From Bremia lactucae (lineage: Eukaryota; Oomycota; Peronosporomycetes; Peronosporales; Peronosporaceae), in assembly GCF_004359215.1 (NCBI RefSeq), contig NC_090623.1:275364-339363 (forward strand): 64,000 bases of DNA. The letters run 5' to 3'. Shown here piece by piece: positions 31,977 through 41,851 of the stretch (the first letter of the stretch is position 1; every line of letters begins with the position of its first letter). The notes under the pieces were generated by a model. It searched no databases. It saw only the letters and a list, made by a program, of their open reading frames with translations, and was not told the origin of the DNA. The translations under genes and the position numbers were made by a program.

Positions 31977-33620
31977 ATGCGTGTGGGTGCCGCGGTAGCC
32001 GTCGTGCTTGCTGGAAGTAGTGTTTATTCAAAGCCGAGTCTGAAGGCAACGCGACTAAATGCCTTGGACGTCATCAATCGCGATGCTCAAATCAATTGTA
32101 CGGACATGAAAATCCTTGCCGCAAAAACGAAGTCAAAGCCGAACGTTCGAGATGAAGCAACTGAAGATGAGCGGGTGCTGTTGTTTCGCGAAATATTTGC
32201 AGCTTTAGGTGACGAACTCACTCGAGAGTTACGTCGTGCTGAAGAGTATCTGCGCGAAACTTTTACAGCTTTAACTGCTCGTGAGACGAACTTAGAACAT
32301 TTGAAGGCGAACGAGCAATTTCTCGAATGGAAAGAAAAGGTTAGCAAGCTCCCATTAAAACAAAAAATGTCGTTGTATCTTTGGATCTATAACGATGCGG
32401 CTCGGAAGATCGACTCCGAGGAACAGCTACGGAATTTGGTATCTGCGAACGAAAAGGCTTTCGAATTGCTGCTTCAGATAGCGGAGATCGGCAAGTGGCG
32501 GAAGATCAAGCTATACAAATCAATATTACAGGATCTAAAACAAGATCCACTTAGCGCCACAAAGCAAAATAAATTGACTGCGGAAATTGAGAAGCTTTAT
32601 GCTTTGTTGCCGGTGCCGGACAATTGGCCTTTGCCGGAGCAGAAGACACTTGCAAAAATAATGAAGTTGAATCCAGTAGAATTTAAAAAGTGGGTGGAGT
32701 ACTACAAGGAGTATCGCACTTATGAGCCACATCGAAAGCGTTCGACATATCCCATCGAAAAAATGATCAACGAAGCCATCACAAATGGGGTCGATGCCAT
32801 TTTTATGCTAGAAGCGCTTAAACTATTTCAAAACGAGCCAACGTTACAGAAAGTCGGCAACGATGGCATGAAGCACATGATTTCAGAGAGCGACAGTTTA
32901 AAGTGGCTCTTTACCTCTTGGGCAAAGGGCAAAAAAGACCCCATGGAATTTTGGAGCATAATTCCGTTTACGACCAAAACGATAATGACTGGCGAAACTC
33001 TCAAGTCGTGGCTCCTATTTTACGAAAAGTACGCCTTCGAACAGGAAGTTGACTTTAAATCTGGATTAAATCAATTGCTTATCGCGATGAATTCGAATTA
33101 CACGGGGAAAAAGAAATTAGGGATGGGACGCCTTATGACACAACTTGAATTACTCTTTCTAAAGCCCGAGTTAAAAGCCCCGATTCGGAGATTGTTCCGA
33201 GTAGGCTTTTACGACGAATTGTGTTCACCGGAGATGGTAGACCACTGGCTGGGGCTGCATATCAGTCTCAGAAAGATGTTAAATTATTTGGATAATCAAT
33301 ACGATAGGGATTTAAGTCATTTGATTCTATGGCTCCGATTCGCCGACGAGTGGCTATTGCGAGATAATGAAATGAGTAACGTAAGACAAGTTAAAGACGG
33401 CAAAGAGTGGTTGGTATGGGAGGCAAATATCAGAGCAGCATATCGTGCACTCACGAAGCACTTTGATGTAAAAAGTGACGAAGCGAACAAGGCTCTACAA
33501 AGTATTGTGGTCAATAAAGGTCCTGGAAAGAGAATAGCAAGCTATCTTTCAGGGTTGAGCAAGCTGCCTGAAAAACGAATTGTCCCCCCTTCTCCCTCGC
33601 TCAATGAAGCGGCTTCGTAG
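31977..33620 (+). CDS. Secreted WY-like effector candidate 1
   Basis: An intronless 547-residue protein. Residues 1-18 form a signal peptide with a likely cut after VYS. An acidic EER-like stretch (TEDER, 62-66) follows at the position expected for the second half of an RXLR-EER leader. No RXLR is present; the nearest candidate is MKIL at 44-47. The mature part is almost entirely helical, rich in Lys, Leu and Trp. The segment 305-352 (WLFTSWAKGKKDPMEFW...SWLLFYEKY) has the spacing of the Trp- and Tyr-centred WY/LWY modules of oomycete effectors. It resembles the protein at 39,570-41,009. It is likely secreted during infection; host target unknown. Confidence 0.7.
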   Translation: MRVGAAVAVVLAGSSVYSKPSLKATRLNALDVINRDAQINCTDMKILAAKTKSKPNVRDEATEDERVLLFREIFAALGDELTRELRRAEEYLRETFTALTARETNLEHLKANEQFLEWKEKVSKLPLKQKMSLYLWIYNDAARKIDSEEQLRNLVSANEKAFELLLQIAEIGKWRKIKLYKSILQDLKQDPLSATKQNKLTAEIEKLYALLPVPDNWPLPEQKTLAKIMKLNPVEFKKWVEYYKEYRTYEPHRKRSTYPIEKMINEAITNGVDAIFMLEALKLFQNEPTLQKVGNDGMKHMISESDSLKWLFTSWAKGKKDPMEFWSIIPFTTKTIMTGETLKSWLLFYEKYAFEQEVDFKSGLNQLLIAMNSNYTGKKKLGMGRLMTQLELLFLKPELKAPIRRLFRVGFYDELCSPEMVDHWLGLHISLRKMLNYLDNQYDRDLSHLILWLRFADEWLLRDNEMSNVRQVKDGKEWLVWEANIRAAYRALTKHFDVKSDEANKALQSIVVNKGPGKRIASYLSGLSKLPEKRIVPPSPSLNEAAS

Positions 33621-33923
33621 CGTTTCGCCTTCTATCATCATTGTATAGATTGCTTTGTGACAGCACCTGCTATAGCGTCTCGCTTAACGCCATAAATTCA
33701 CAAATGAATTGATTCCAGCAAGGCGATTAATTATATTTAGTATCGCTATGTTTTTTTTTCCGATATTAAGTCAGTCATTCCTCCACTAATGCAAATTTCA
33801 ACCAATCAAACTAAAGCATTCAATTAATTTAAAAGCACGCAAACGACGCACAACTCGGCGTCACTCCCATTCTTTACGGCCATTCTCGCACGTCCGTATC
33901 CATCCAGGCATCACCAATCGTCC

Positions 33924-35488
33924 ATGAAGCTGCACCTTTTGTGTATGTGGGCATTAGTTGATTTCAATAGCGTTGCAAACGCCGTGCCACTGCGTGTAAT
34001 GCTGACGACACAGAGACGGTTGCCCACTGTTGCATCTGACGGGACCCCGTCGGTGGCGTGCGATAATGCAGCTAATAGTACGACAGTGACCAAACCTGCC
34101 TTTACACAAGATGCTGCCCAGCCACTATTGCCACGCGGAAAACGCGTCCGTATGCAGAACTTTGGCAACGTGCAGTACGTTGGCTCCGTGAGTTTTGGAT
34201 CCCCGCCGCAAGCGCTCAATGTGGTCTTTGACACGGGGTCTAGCGATACGTGGATCCCTGGCACCACGTGCAATCGTTGCGGCTTCCACCGCCCATTTAA
34301 TGCGCAAAAGTCCACTTCGTATTTCAACACGGCAGAGAAGTTCTATGATGCTGTCCGTGTCTTTATGTTTCGTGGTTTGACGCACGATTCTCACTTGCTT
34401 TTGCTTCATGCTCGTGACAGTATGGAAGTGGATCTGTATCGGGTACGATTGGGATCGACGTAATCACAATTTCGGGTTACACGATCAAGAACGTCCGATT
34501 TGGACTCATTGATCAGGAAAGTACCGAGCTGCAGGGATTTTTAGCCGATGGCATCTGTGGCTTGGGGTTCGAGGGCCTTGCACACATTAGTCGACCGACA
34601 ATGTTTGCGGCCCTTGCCGGTCAAAATGCCGACCTCGAGAACATGTTTGCCTTTTATCTTACGTCTACGGTTAATGAAAGTGGCAGTGAGTTACACATTG
34701 GAGGTTACGATTTAGCTCTTGTCGGACCAAATGCGTCGTTTCATTACACGCCCGTGGTAAAGTTGCCGGAATATGACTCGTTTATGTACTGGACCATCCA
34801 ACTGAATATGTTTGCGATCCTCAGCAAGATTACCGATGACAGCGCTGTCAATACCGATATCAGCGTCAATTATTGCGACCGTCCGTGCTATGCGATTGTG
34901 GACACTGGGACGTCCCTGATCAGTATACCGGTGCATTACTTTGATCAAGTGGTACGCAGGATCACACAAGGTTTACATTGCAAAGGTATTTCCTGTGACG
35001 CGGTGACGGCCACGAGCTTTCCCGTACTTCGTTTCGGGATGGAGCCAGACAATGTCTTTTTACTCCAGCCAACTGATTACGTTTTGTGTTCAAGTTGGGG
35101 TCAATGCAAATTACAGCTCCAGCCTTCCGAGAAGTGGTGGATCCTCGGCGACGTGTTTATCAAAACGTACTACACGCTCTTTGATGCCGAACGAATGCGT
35201 GTGGGCTTTGCATGCAATGGCGATGTGTGTCAGGGCGGACGGGGGAAGGTGTATGGCAATACTGGCGAAAGTGGGGCATTTTACGACTGGGAACATGTTT
35301 TTCTCGTCACGTCGTGCGTTGCAGCTGCGTATATGCTCGTATGCGTCTGCAACCATCACAACAAGAAGACACATTTTAACCACGACACAAGCTCTTCGAC
35401 CCGAGTTGTTCAATGGCTGAAACCGTCGCCCAATTCACCCACACACGACCCCAAGCGGCCACTTCTCCACCATCCCATTGACTCGTGA
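33924..35488 (+). CDS. Membrane-anchored pepsin-like aspartic protease (A1 family)
   Basis: Exons 33,924-34,352 and 34,421-35,488 encode 498 residues. A signal peptide covers about 1-22. A propeptide-like region follows, ending RGKRVRM. The first active site is FDTGSSDTW. The flap region appears only after splicing (YGSGSVSG, where exon 2 supplies the Tyr), the second active site is IVDTGTSLISIP, and the C-terminal pepsin motif is WWILGDVFIKTYYTLFD. A transmembrane segment near residues 436-455 (HVFLVTSCVAAAYMLVCVC) and a short cytoplasmic tail follow. All catalytic residues are present, so an active secretory-pathway or cell-surface protease is expected. A broken inverted duplicate lies 2.5 kb upstream. 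Confidence 0.9.
34353..34420 (+). other. Intron of the aspartic protease gene
   Basis: This 68-base phase-0 intron starts GTCCGT, which is weaker than the GTATGT/GTACGT seen in other genes here, and ends GTGACAG. Removing it joins the two catalytic halves and places YGSGSVSG in frame. The same intron is partly retained in the pseudogene at 30,905-31,388. Confidence 0.75.
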
Positions 35489-35741
35489 ACGGCACCTGCT
35501 ATTAAATCAGAGCTTACGGTCTAAAAACACACGCTTTAAAATAGCGTTCTCTCACCTACCCCTTAACTCCCCCTGTTTTCAATAGTAAATAGCGTGCCGT
35601 TTCGTAAAATCCAGCAAATGTCCCTCTCGTCGACTCCCCTACTCTCGTTTTTGTCACCCCTCCTCCCCCCCACCCCTCGTCCATCCCCTACCCCGTCCAG
35701 CGTCCTCCTTCTCCTGTCCGTAAATCCACTTCCTCGTCTTC
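35489..35741 (+). promoter_or_regulatory. Pyrimidine-rich upstream region of the HECT gene
   Basis: The 250 bp before the HECT ATG, especially 35,630-35,740, is a strongly C/T-biased stretch on the plus strand. It probably contains the promoter and 5' UTR. No clear Inr is seen. Confidence 0.4.
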
Positions 35742-37772
35742 ATGCGTCCGCTCTTCCGCCTCGGCCTTCCGCTTGCGCTCCTCGTGCCCGGAGTCAAAGC
35801 CTCAAATGGGTCTCTCCCAACGTGGCTTGCGTACGTCACTGGCGGCCTCTTGATCATCATCATTGTGTACTACTGTTGCCGCCGCGCGCGCTTTGACGAG
35901 AACCTCCAACAGCCGCTCCTGGGGGGCCAGTACACGGAAGATGGGCAGCCCATGACGCGTCAAGACGTGCAGGAATCCAACGACGAAGTCTCAACGCAGT
36001 GGCAATGCGAAGTCTGTGACTTTCACAACAAAAGCTCGTCCAAGGGCTGCGTGCTCTGTGGCACGGAGCGCGGATTTACGCTCGGACTAAACTCGCCTGT
36101 CCGACCCGCGGGAACGGGACCCGTTGCCGTCGAACCCGATCTCTTACGTGACAAGAGCTTTAACCGCACGCGATCGTTTGCAATTCGACGTTTAAACATG
36201 CTTAATTCACGGCAACGCGGGGCTCGGAATCGTCAAGATTGGGTTCGAAAAGTCGGACTTGATGGCAAGCGGTATTGGGCAAAACGTGAGCTTCCCTTTC
36301 CACTTGGAAACGCTAAACTCCAGCAAACGGGCACAGAAAGTGTGGTACCTGATAAAGTACGCATTGACATGCCACCGCGGTCGCCCAAGAGCGTCGATGT
36401 GCTTTCAAATACGTCCACAATTGGCACAAGTAGTGACCCTGAGAAGGAACTCGTGCATCAACCGTCGCTTGCATTTGTGTCGCAATTGGCACAAACCCCG
36501 CGGCATCCAGAAGGACGCATGACATTTAAAGAATACCGTGAAGTCGATGCTCGCGTGGCGTCAAGGGGGTATGAAATTTCGGACCAAGACCTTGAAATTC
36601 TCGAACAAGTGGCAGCATTGCCGTTTAAAGACAAGTATGCGTGGTTTCTCGAACAAACGTCGGCCTTGATTAAACCATGGGAAGACGGTCACTTGAAAAT
36701 GCGTGTTCATCGTGAAAACATCCTTGTCGAGTCGATGGAACAGCTCTTGGGTGTCCAAATGGAGCACATTCATATGCCATTACGAATTGAATTTATTGGT
36801 GAAGTTGCGATTGATGCGGGTGGATTAGAACGGGAGTGGTTCTCTCTTGTAACCGAGCGACTCTTTGACGAAACGATTGGGCTCTTTATGTGTGCCCACG
36901 TTGATTCACTGGCTTACGTGATTAATCCCAATTCGGTCGAAGCATCGGCGGACCATTTGCTGTATTTCCGAGGGGCAGGGCGCTTGCTTGGTCGTGCGTT
37001 GCTGGAAGGACAATTGATGAAAGCGCACTTGGCGTTGCCCGTGTTGAAACACTTGCTAGGTGTGCCAATCTCGTTTAGTGACTTGGAATTCTTTGATCAA
37101 GAAGTGTACAATTCCCTCAAGTGGATGAAAGAACACGACGAGGTTGCGACGTTGGGATTGGATTTCACTGTCACGAATCGTAAATTAAGTGGCGACGTCG
37201 AAACGATTGAACTCAAGGAAGGAGGCAAAGACGTCGACTTGACGGACGCGAATAAACTTGAATATATTTACTTGCGACTGCGGTATATTATGCTCGACTC
37301 GTACGCCGAACAGTTGCAACATCTCATGGCAGGTGTGTTTGAAGTCATTCCACAAGAATTGATTCTTGTGTTTGATTACCAAGAGCTCGAGCTTGTGTTG
37401 TGCGGAGTGCCATTGATTGACGTGGACGATTGGAAGGCCCATACTCAAGTATCGGACGAGCTCCCGGAAGAGCTCTTGGCGTGGTTTTGGGAGACGGTCG
37501 AAGCGTTTACGGACGAAGAACGCGCGCGGTTACTGCAGTTTACAACGGGGTCGTCGCGTGTACCTGTCCAGGGTTTCAAGGCCTTGACAAGTTACGATGG
37601 ACGGATTTGCCACTTTACGCTCAAAGCCGTGACGTTTCCTGAAAACGCGTACCCACGGGCGCACACGTGCTTTAATCGCATTGATTTACCACTTTACAAG
37701 TCGAAGAAAGAGCTCGAAGATGTCTTGTCGTTGGTGATTAATATGGAAGTCACAGGCTTCACGGACGAGTAA
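35742..37772 (+). CDS. Membrane-anchored HECT E3 ubiquitin ligase with RanBP2 zinc finger
   Basis: An intronless 676-residue protein. Residues 1-20 are a hydrophobic signal-like sequence and 28-46 form a transmembrane helix followed by a basic CCRRAR stop-transfer. A RanBP2/NZF zinc finger lies at 87-109 (Cys 89, 92, 103, 106), which may bind ubiquitin. The HECT domain covers about 300-676 with IDAGGLEREWFSLV, and the catalytic cysteine is Cys 643 in AHTCFNRIDLP, 33 residues from the end as usual. It would accept ubiquitin from an E2 as a thioester and pass it to substrates at an endomembrane. It converges with the UBA-like/FW gene, 215 bp between stops. Confidence 0.93.
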   Translation: MRPLFRLGLPLALLVPGVKASNGSLPTWLAYVTGGLLIIIIVYYCCRRARFDENLQQPLLGGQYTEDGQPMTRQDVQESNDEVSTQWQCEVCDFHNKSSSKGCVLCGTERGFTLGLNSPVRPAGTGPVAVEPDLLRDKSFNRTRSFAIRRLNMLNSRQRGARNRQDWVRKVGLDGKRYWAKRELPFPLGNAKLQQTGTESVVPDKVRIDMPPRSPKSVDVLSNTSTIGTSSDPEKELVHQPSLAFVSQLAQTPRHPEGRMTFKEYREVDARVASRGYEISDQDLEILEQVAALPFKDKYAWFLEQTSALIKPWEDGHLKMRVHRENILVESMEQLLGVQMEHIHMPLRIEFIGEVAIDAGGLEREWFSLVTERLFDETIGLFMCAHVDSLAYVINPNSVEASADHLLYFRGAGRLLGRALLEGQLMKAHLALPVLKHLLGVPISFSDLEFFDQEVYNSLKWMKEHDEVATLGLDFTVTNRKLSGDVETIELKEGGKDVDLTDANKLEYIYLRLRYIMLDSYAEQLQHLMAGVFEVIPQELILVFDYQELELVLCGVPLIDVDDWKAHTQVSDELPEELLAWFWETVEAFTDEERARLLQFTTGSSRVPVQGFKALTSYDGRICHFTLKAVTFPENAYPRAHTCFNRIDLPLYKSKKELEDVLSLVINMEVTGFTDE

Positions 37773-37987
37773 TTAATTGAGGACGACTTTTTTTTAGGGA
37801 AAACTACATGAACCGATATTACATAAATAAAAAAAACGGAATTTGCTTTTGTCGGGATTTAATAAAAACAAAACGCAACACGGTGTTTGTTGCCACGAGG
37901 CAAAAGCGTCAACTTAGTGTCGTTTTTTTTGTCTTTTCGCCGAGTGGATGGCATCTCATGCCATGGCAAGAGAAAAGAAAAGCACAG
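37773..37987. other. Convergent 3' intergenic region
   Basis: AT-rich spacer between two convergent stops, with T-runs near 37,788 and 37,924. No gene is seen. Confidence 0.4.
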
Positions 37988-38769
37988 TCATAGGTCCATA
38001 TCCTCTACAAGAGCTGACGACGACTGCCGGTCATTATTCGCAACTTGGAGCTTGGACGGGTCGGCCACTTGTGGCGGTTGTTGCAAGGCAAAGGCGGCAG
38101 TGTCGTGTGTTCCGACATTCACGACAACCCACACGGGGTCGCCAAAGAAACCACTAGAACAGTGCAATCGCCAGCTCCCTGTGTACGACCCTGCTTCGGA
38201 TGGCATGCATAACGACACATGAAGATCTATTCGTTGACCTGGCGACGCTATCACGGCAGTGTGTTCCGGTCCTTGTAAGCTTGTGCCGTGGATAAATAGT
38301 AGGCGCGTATCGTCGGGCCACGATGTTGTGCCCGTATTGACAAATGTCCATTGCTAATGCACAAAAGTAGCCATTAGCAACGTCCTTGATCCAGTTAAGT
38401 ACTCAATACCATTTGCACGGGTGTATCAGGTGCAAAAAGCACGTTTTGTGACGCCGAGAGGTCACTGACGAATTGTGCGTGAAACAAAGCCGAATTCGGC
38501 TGCTTCTGGCTTGGCTGTGGTTCTTCGTCTTCCATGTCGAGGTCATCGGCCACGTCGATTCCGTCCATGGGATTCGTGCGAGGGCTGCTAGTAGTTTCCA
38601 TCGTCGCGAGATAATTATTTGCCGCTGTTTCGACATTCCAATTGCACGATTCGAGGAAAAAAGTTGCCGTTTGCACGTCTAGTTGCAACAGATACGCAAA
38701 TTGATCCACGAGCTCATCGTGGTCGCTCGTCGTGATGCTCTGAAATTGTTGCAAAAGATCGTCAGCCAT
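37988..38769 (-). CDS. UBA-like and FW-domain protein (ILRUN/C6orf106-like)
   Basis: Exons 38,769-38,410 and 38,353-37,988 give 241 residues. Residues about 14-57 form a UBA-like helical bundle (FLESCNWNVETAANNYLA). An acidic linker follows (about 72-90). The second exon begins QWTFVNTGTTSWPDDTRLLF and continues with PGQRIDLHV and GSYTGSWRL, then GDPVWVVVNV, a four-tryptophan (FW/NBR1-type) domain. Human ILRUN has the same order and the same small size, and it modulates innate-immune transcription; here only a ubiquitin/autophagy-adaptor-like role can be suggested. Each exon alone looks like an unrelated short frame, and only splicing joins the domains. Confidence 0.8.
38354..38409 (-). other. 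Intron of the UBA-like/FW gene
   Basis: A 56-base phase-0 intron starting GTATTGAGT, with a GCTAATG branch-like motif and ending GCATTAG. Splicing places CAATGGACATTT directly after the Met codon, restoring the start of the FW domain. Confidence 0.75.
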
Positions 38770-39569
38770 TGCCTAGCACAAAAGAAAGAGTTAGTTTTCA
38801 GCATGTAGCGATTCGAGTGTCGTGTGTAGCTTTTTGTACGTGTAAGCAAGCAGCAAAGACCCACGGGGTGGTCGCGACAGGCAGTTGAGAGGAAGGTCTG
38901 TCTGAGATGCCGATAGAATTTTTGCTTAAAGGGAGGTCGTGCGAAGGTTGTACGAAGCTATTCGGTTGTTTGTACTCTTATGGTTGAAAATTACGAAACT
39001 GGGAATTCCAGGTCCTTCCTGCTTGCGTGGTTTCGTACATTCATGCCTATGAACGAATCATTCCACTGCCTTGCGCTGCACCGAGTTGCTTCTATCTAAC
39101 AAAAGTAGGTTCGGCTTTGGTGCGAAGTGTAGGCTATAACGTGTAGCCCTGTTCACTATCCAGGGAACATTGGATCCTTGAAGCAAACCCTTCGTAAACT
39201 TTGTAAAGCTGGACGAGCACGTTCACAAGAAAGCGACAAGGCAGTGACACTTCGATGCAATAAGCATTATTAGACGGCTCGTGATAGTGCAAATAAATTA
39301 TAGCAAACGATTGAATTTGCATGAAGTATTGAGAACAGAAGCTGAAGTTCATGGCCCTTTACTTAATTGGGAATGCTAGAAACGTACTACAACGGGTCTG
39401 GACACGTTTTTGTTGCGAAGCGATAGAATCCAACGAAACGCAATCCGATAGTACAAAAGGTTTCATTGCGTTTTGCGTCTTTTTTCTTTGTACCCGAGAA
39501 AGTCTCCACAATTTTAATGGCGTCTTGTTCCTTGATACGCAACGATTTCTCGAGAATGTCGTTGACGTC
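38770..39569. other. Intergenic; includes post-stop repeat coding of effector candidate 2
   Basis: Holds the promoter of the UBA-like/FW gene. On the minus strand, the bases just below 39,570 continue the effector reading frame for about 70 codons after its stop and still show the Lys-rich repeat. No separate gene is seen. Confidence 0.5.
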
Positions 39570-41009
39570 TTATTTGTTGGTAGGGAATGGATTCTTTAGA
39601 ATTTCGTTCGCGACTCGTTTTTTGGTAGGCACTAATTTTTTTAGAATCATGTCGACATCTTTTTTCGTTACAGGCGATGAATCCTTTAGCTTTACGTGGA
39701 CAACTCGTTTCTTAATAGGCGATACTATCTCCAGAATTTCGTTGGCGTCACTCGTTTCAATAACTTCGGTTCTACTAAGACTGATTAAAGTCTCCTTTAT
39801 CCTTTCATCTTCTAAGTTAAACCGTTGTACAATCGCATTTCGTGCTGACTCGACATTCTCGTGAAGCTTAGATTCTATTTCCTTTTCGAGATCGTCTCTT
39901 TTACGATTATTCATTGCAACTGAAACCTTTCCCGTCCAATCGTCAGCGTAAACAAGACATTGTCGTAGAAGACTCGAATCGACAGAGTGTCCATTTTGTA
40001 AGATACCCATCGTGTCGAGTATCTTATCAAAGCCAATGTTTTGCGCCTCCCACGTTTCTTTCATGAAGCGAGATGTCGTTTCATCCATGAAGCCCGATAG
40101 CATCAATCTAGTAATTGTTTCATTGATTTCCAACGTCGAATGAGCAAGCAGCCATTGAAGACGATAGAATAATGTAGCGCTGCTTAAGTTGGGATTGGGC
40201 TTCTTTAAAGATTCAAAGATCATTTGAATCGTTGGCTTGGAGGAGACGTTATAATAATCTTGGAAATGCTTGAGCCACATTACCAACATATTATTCATAA
40301 CAGCATCCGAAATTGGTAGCAACTTTAAAAATTTCATCGGATCCTTTTTATTTTTCTTCCAAGACTGAAACAGCGTTTCAATGAATGCCCAGTCCGAACC
40401 CATTTCCTTTAAAGCTACATTAGCAAATTGTACCAGCTTTGGATTATATGAGAGCAGTTTAAAAGCGGTCACGATGTTCATACTATTTACTTTAAAGCTC
40501 GTGAGCAAACCAAGAAATTCCAGAGCAGTACGCGGATCCATTGCGGGCGGATCACGGGCTTTACTGAACCATTCGATCCATTCAATAAGACGCTCAGCAT
40601 CTCTTTTATTAATTCTGGATAGCCGTGGTACCATTGACTGACAATTTTTACTTAGTAGCTTAAATTCATTCTCGATCGCGGAGAATTTCTCATTCAATGA
40701 TTTTGAAAGCAGTGGCTTAGAAAGAGGCTCTCCATCAGTACTTATAGCGAAGGGCAGATCATTTCGACTTGACTTATTGAGAAGGTTAGAGAGCTTCTTG
40801 CCGAACCCTGTCGGCATCCGGTCTTCGTGGGCCGTCTCAGCGCTGCGTAGTGAGTGGTTTTCCTCGCCAGTGGTATTCTTGCTAACATATTCGAATTGGG
40901 ATTCATGGCTTACTGCGTCTCGAACGTTTAAAGCTTTTGTACTCGCAAGAGGCACAGAGTAGACGCTGATGGCAACGAGGACGACGGATACCGAGGTGTA
41001 CACATGCAT
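39570..41009 (-). CDS. Secreted WY-like effector candidate 2 with degenerate RXLR-EER
   Basis: The chosen start (ATG at 41,009) gives 479 residues with a clear signal peptide (about 1-20, ending SVYS). An upstream extension in the same frame would bury that signal. At 52-55 HSLR and at 62-64 EDR stand where RXLR and EER occur in oomycete effectors, so this is a degenerate RXLR-EER leader. The mature part is helical. Segment 204-254 (DWAFIETLFQSW...DPMKFLKLLP...WLKHFQDYY) is a WY-like module matching effector candidate 1. The C-terminus is a Lys-rich tandem repeat of about 15 residues ending at TAA 39,570-39,572, beyond which the repeat continues in frame. Likely delivered to host tissue; target unknown. 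Confidence 0.72.
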   Translation of the reverse strand: MHVYTSVSVVLVAISVYSVPLASTKALNVRDAVSHESQFEYVSKNTTGEENHSLRSAETAHEDRMPTGFGKKLSNLLNKSSRNDLPFAISTDGEPLSKPLLSKSLNEKFSAIENEFKLLSKNCQSMVPRLSRINKRDAERLIEWIEWFSKARDPPAMDPRTALEFLGLLTSFKVNSMNIVTAFKLLSYNPKLVQFANVALKEMGSDWAFIETLFQSWKKNKKDPMKFLKLLPISDAVMNNMLVMWLKHFQDYYNVSSKPTIQMIFESLKKPNPNLSSATLFYRLQWLLAHSTLEINETITRLMLSGFMDETTSRFMKETWEAQNIGFDKILDTMGILQNGHSVDSSLLRQCLVYADDWTGKVSVAMNNRKRDDLEKEIESKLHENVESARNAIVQRFNLEDERIKETLISLSRTEVIETSDANEILEIVSPIKKRVVHVKLKDSSPVTKKDVDMILKKLVPTKKRVANEILKNPFPTNK

Positions 41010-41294
41010 GAAAATACCAATATAACAACAAATTATCTCGAAACGTATTCGCTGAAATTGGTTCCAACATTCATCAATATTTATTAAAATGCGGTATGGT
41101 TGGTCAGAATGCGCTGCGAGCCTCTTGAGTGGCTCGCAGCGCATCGAGTGGCAGCGCACCCGACCTTTACAGAGCGCCAATATGTGCAAATCACAAAACT
41201 CATATTGAAGCAAGGGCCGACAAAATGAAAAAGTCTTGTACGTAGAGACACGATTGCCACTTTACAGCTCGTGTAAATGCTTTAACGGGGTGTC

Positions 41295-41722
41295 TGTTAC
41301 ATAGGTATTACTTTATTAAAATTGACATTAAATAGTTCCAATATTATCAATTTGGATAATATTGATGCAATTAGACATTAGCTCTATTTGATTGGTTAAT
41401 TCAAGTTTAAATTAGCCCCGCCAATCGTTATAAGACACGATTGTGCGGTGCGCAAGGAGGCGCCATACTTAGTTATACATTAATTTGATTAATTTAGTAG
41501 TAGGTAGAAGATCATTACGTAGCAAACTAAATCTATAAAGACAATTTTACTTTTCCCTAATTCTAATCCTTATATTACCTTTACTAGTTAAAGCTCCTTA
41601 GCTTTTTAGAAACCTTCCTCTGTTCCCTTGTGTACGTGAAGTTTCGAGGCACCTAACCTTCACACTAATCAGTGTAAGTTCAACTAGTACTTACCAGTAC
41701 TAGTGAAAGGTGCCCTGTTACA
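41295..41722 (+). repeat. 5' LTR of family B copy 1
   Basis: Ends GGTGCCCTGTTACA, followed by CC and the PBS. The start at TGTTAC is approximate. Related LTR sequence occurs at 15,740, 17,005 (inverted), 22,800, 58,205 and 58,620 (inverted). Confidence 0.65.
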
Positions 41723-41724
41723 CC

Positions 41725-41742
41725 TGGTAGCACTTCGTAGTC
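41725..41742 (+). other. Primer-binding site, family B copy 1
   Basis: TGGTAGCACTTCGTAGTC, two bases after the LTR end. It shares its first eleven bases with the family A PBS at 1,069-1,086. Confidence 0.55.
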
Positions 41743-41851
41743 CGTTAGCGATCTACGCACGCTCCATCCAACATGGACATGTTGGATAAGAAGGAGGTAG
41801 CTTTCAGCACCCCGAGAAGGTTATTACGCCACACATGATGGGTTTACCCAT

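Noticed and set aside
34562..35488. Second half of the aspartic protease as a separate gene
   Set aside because: It lacks the first active site and a signal peptide, and splicing joins it in phase to the upstream exon.
41010..41213. N-terminal extension of effector candidate 2
   Set aside because: The extension would place 68 residues before a clear signal peptide; the ATG at 41,009 is better.
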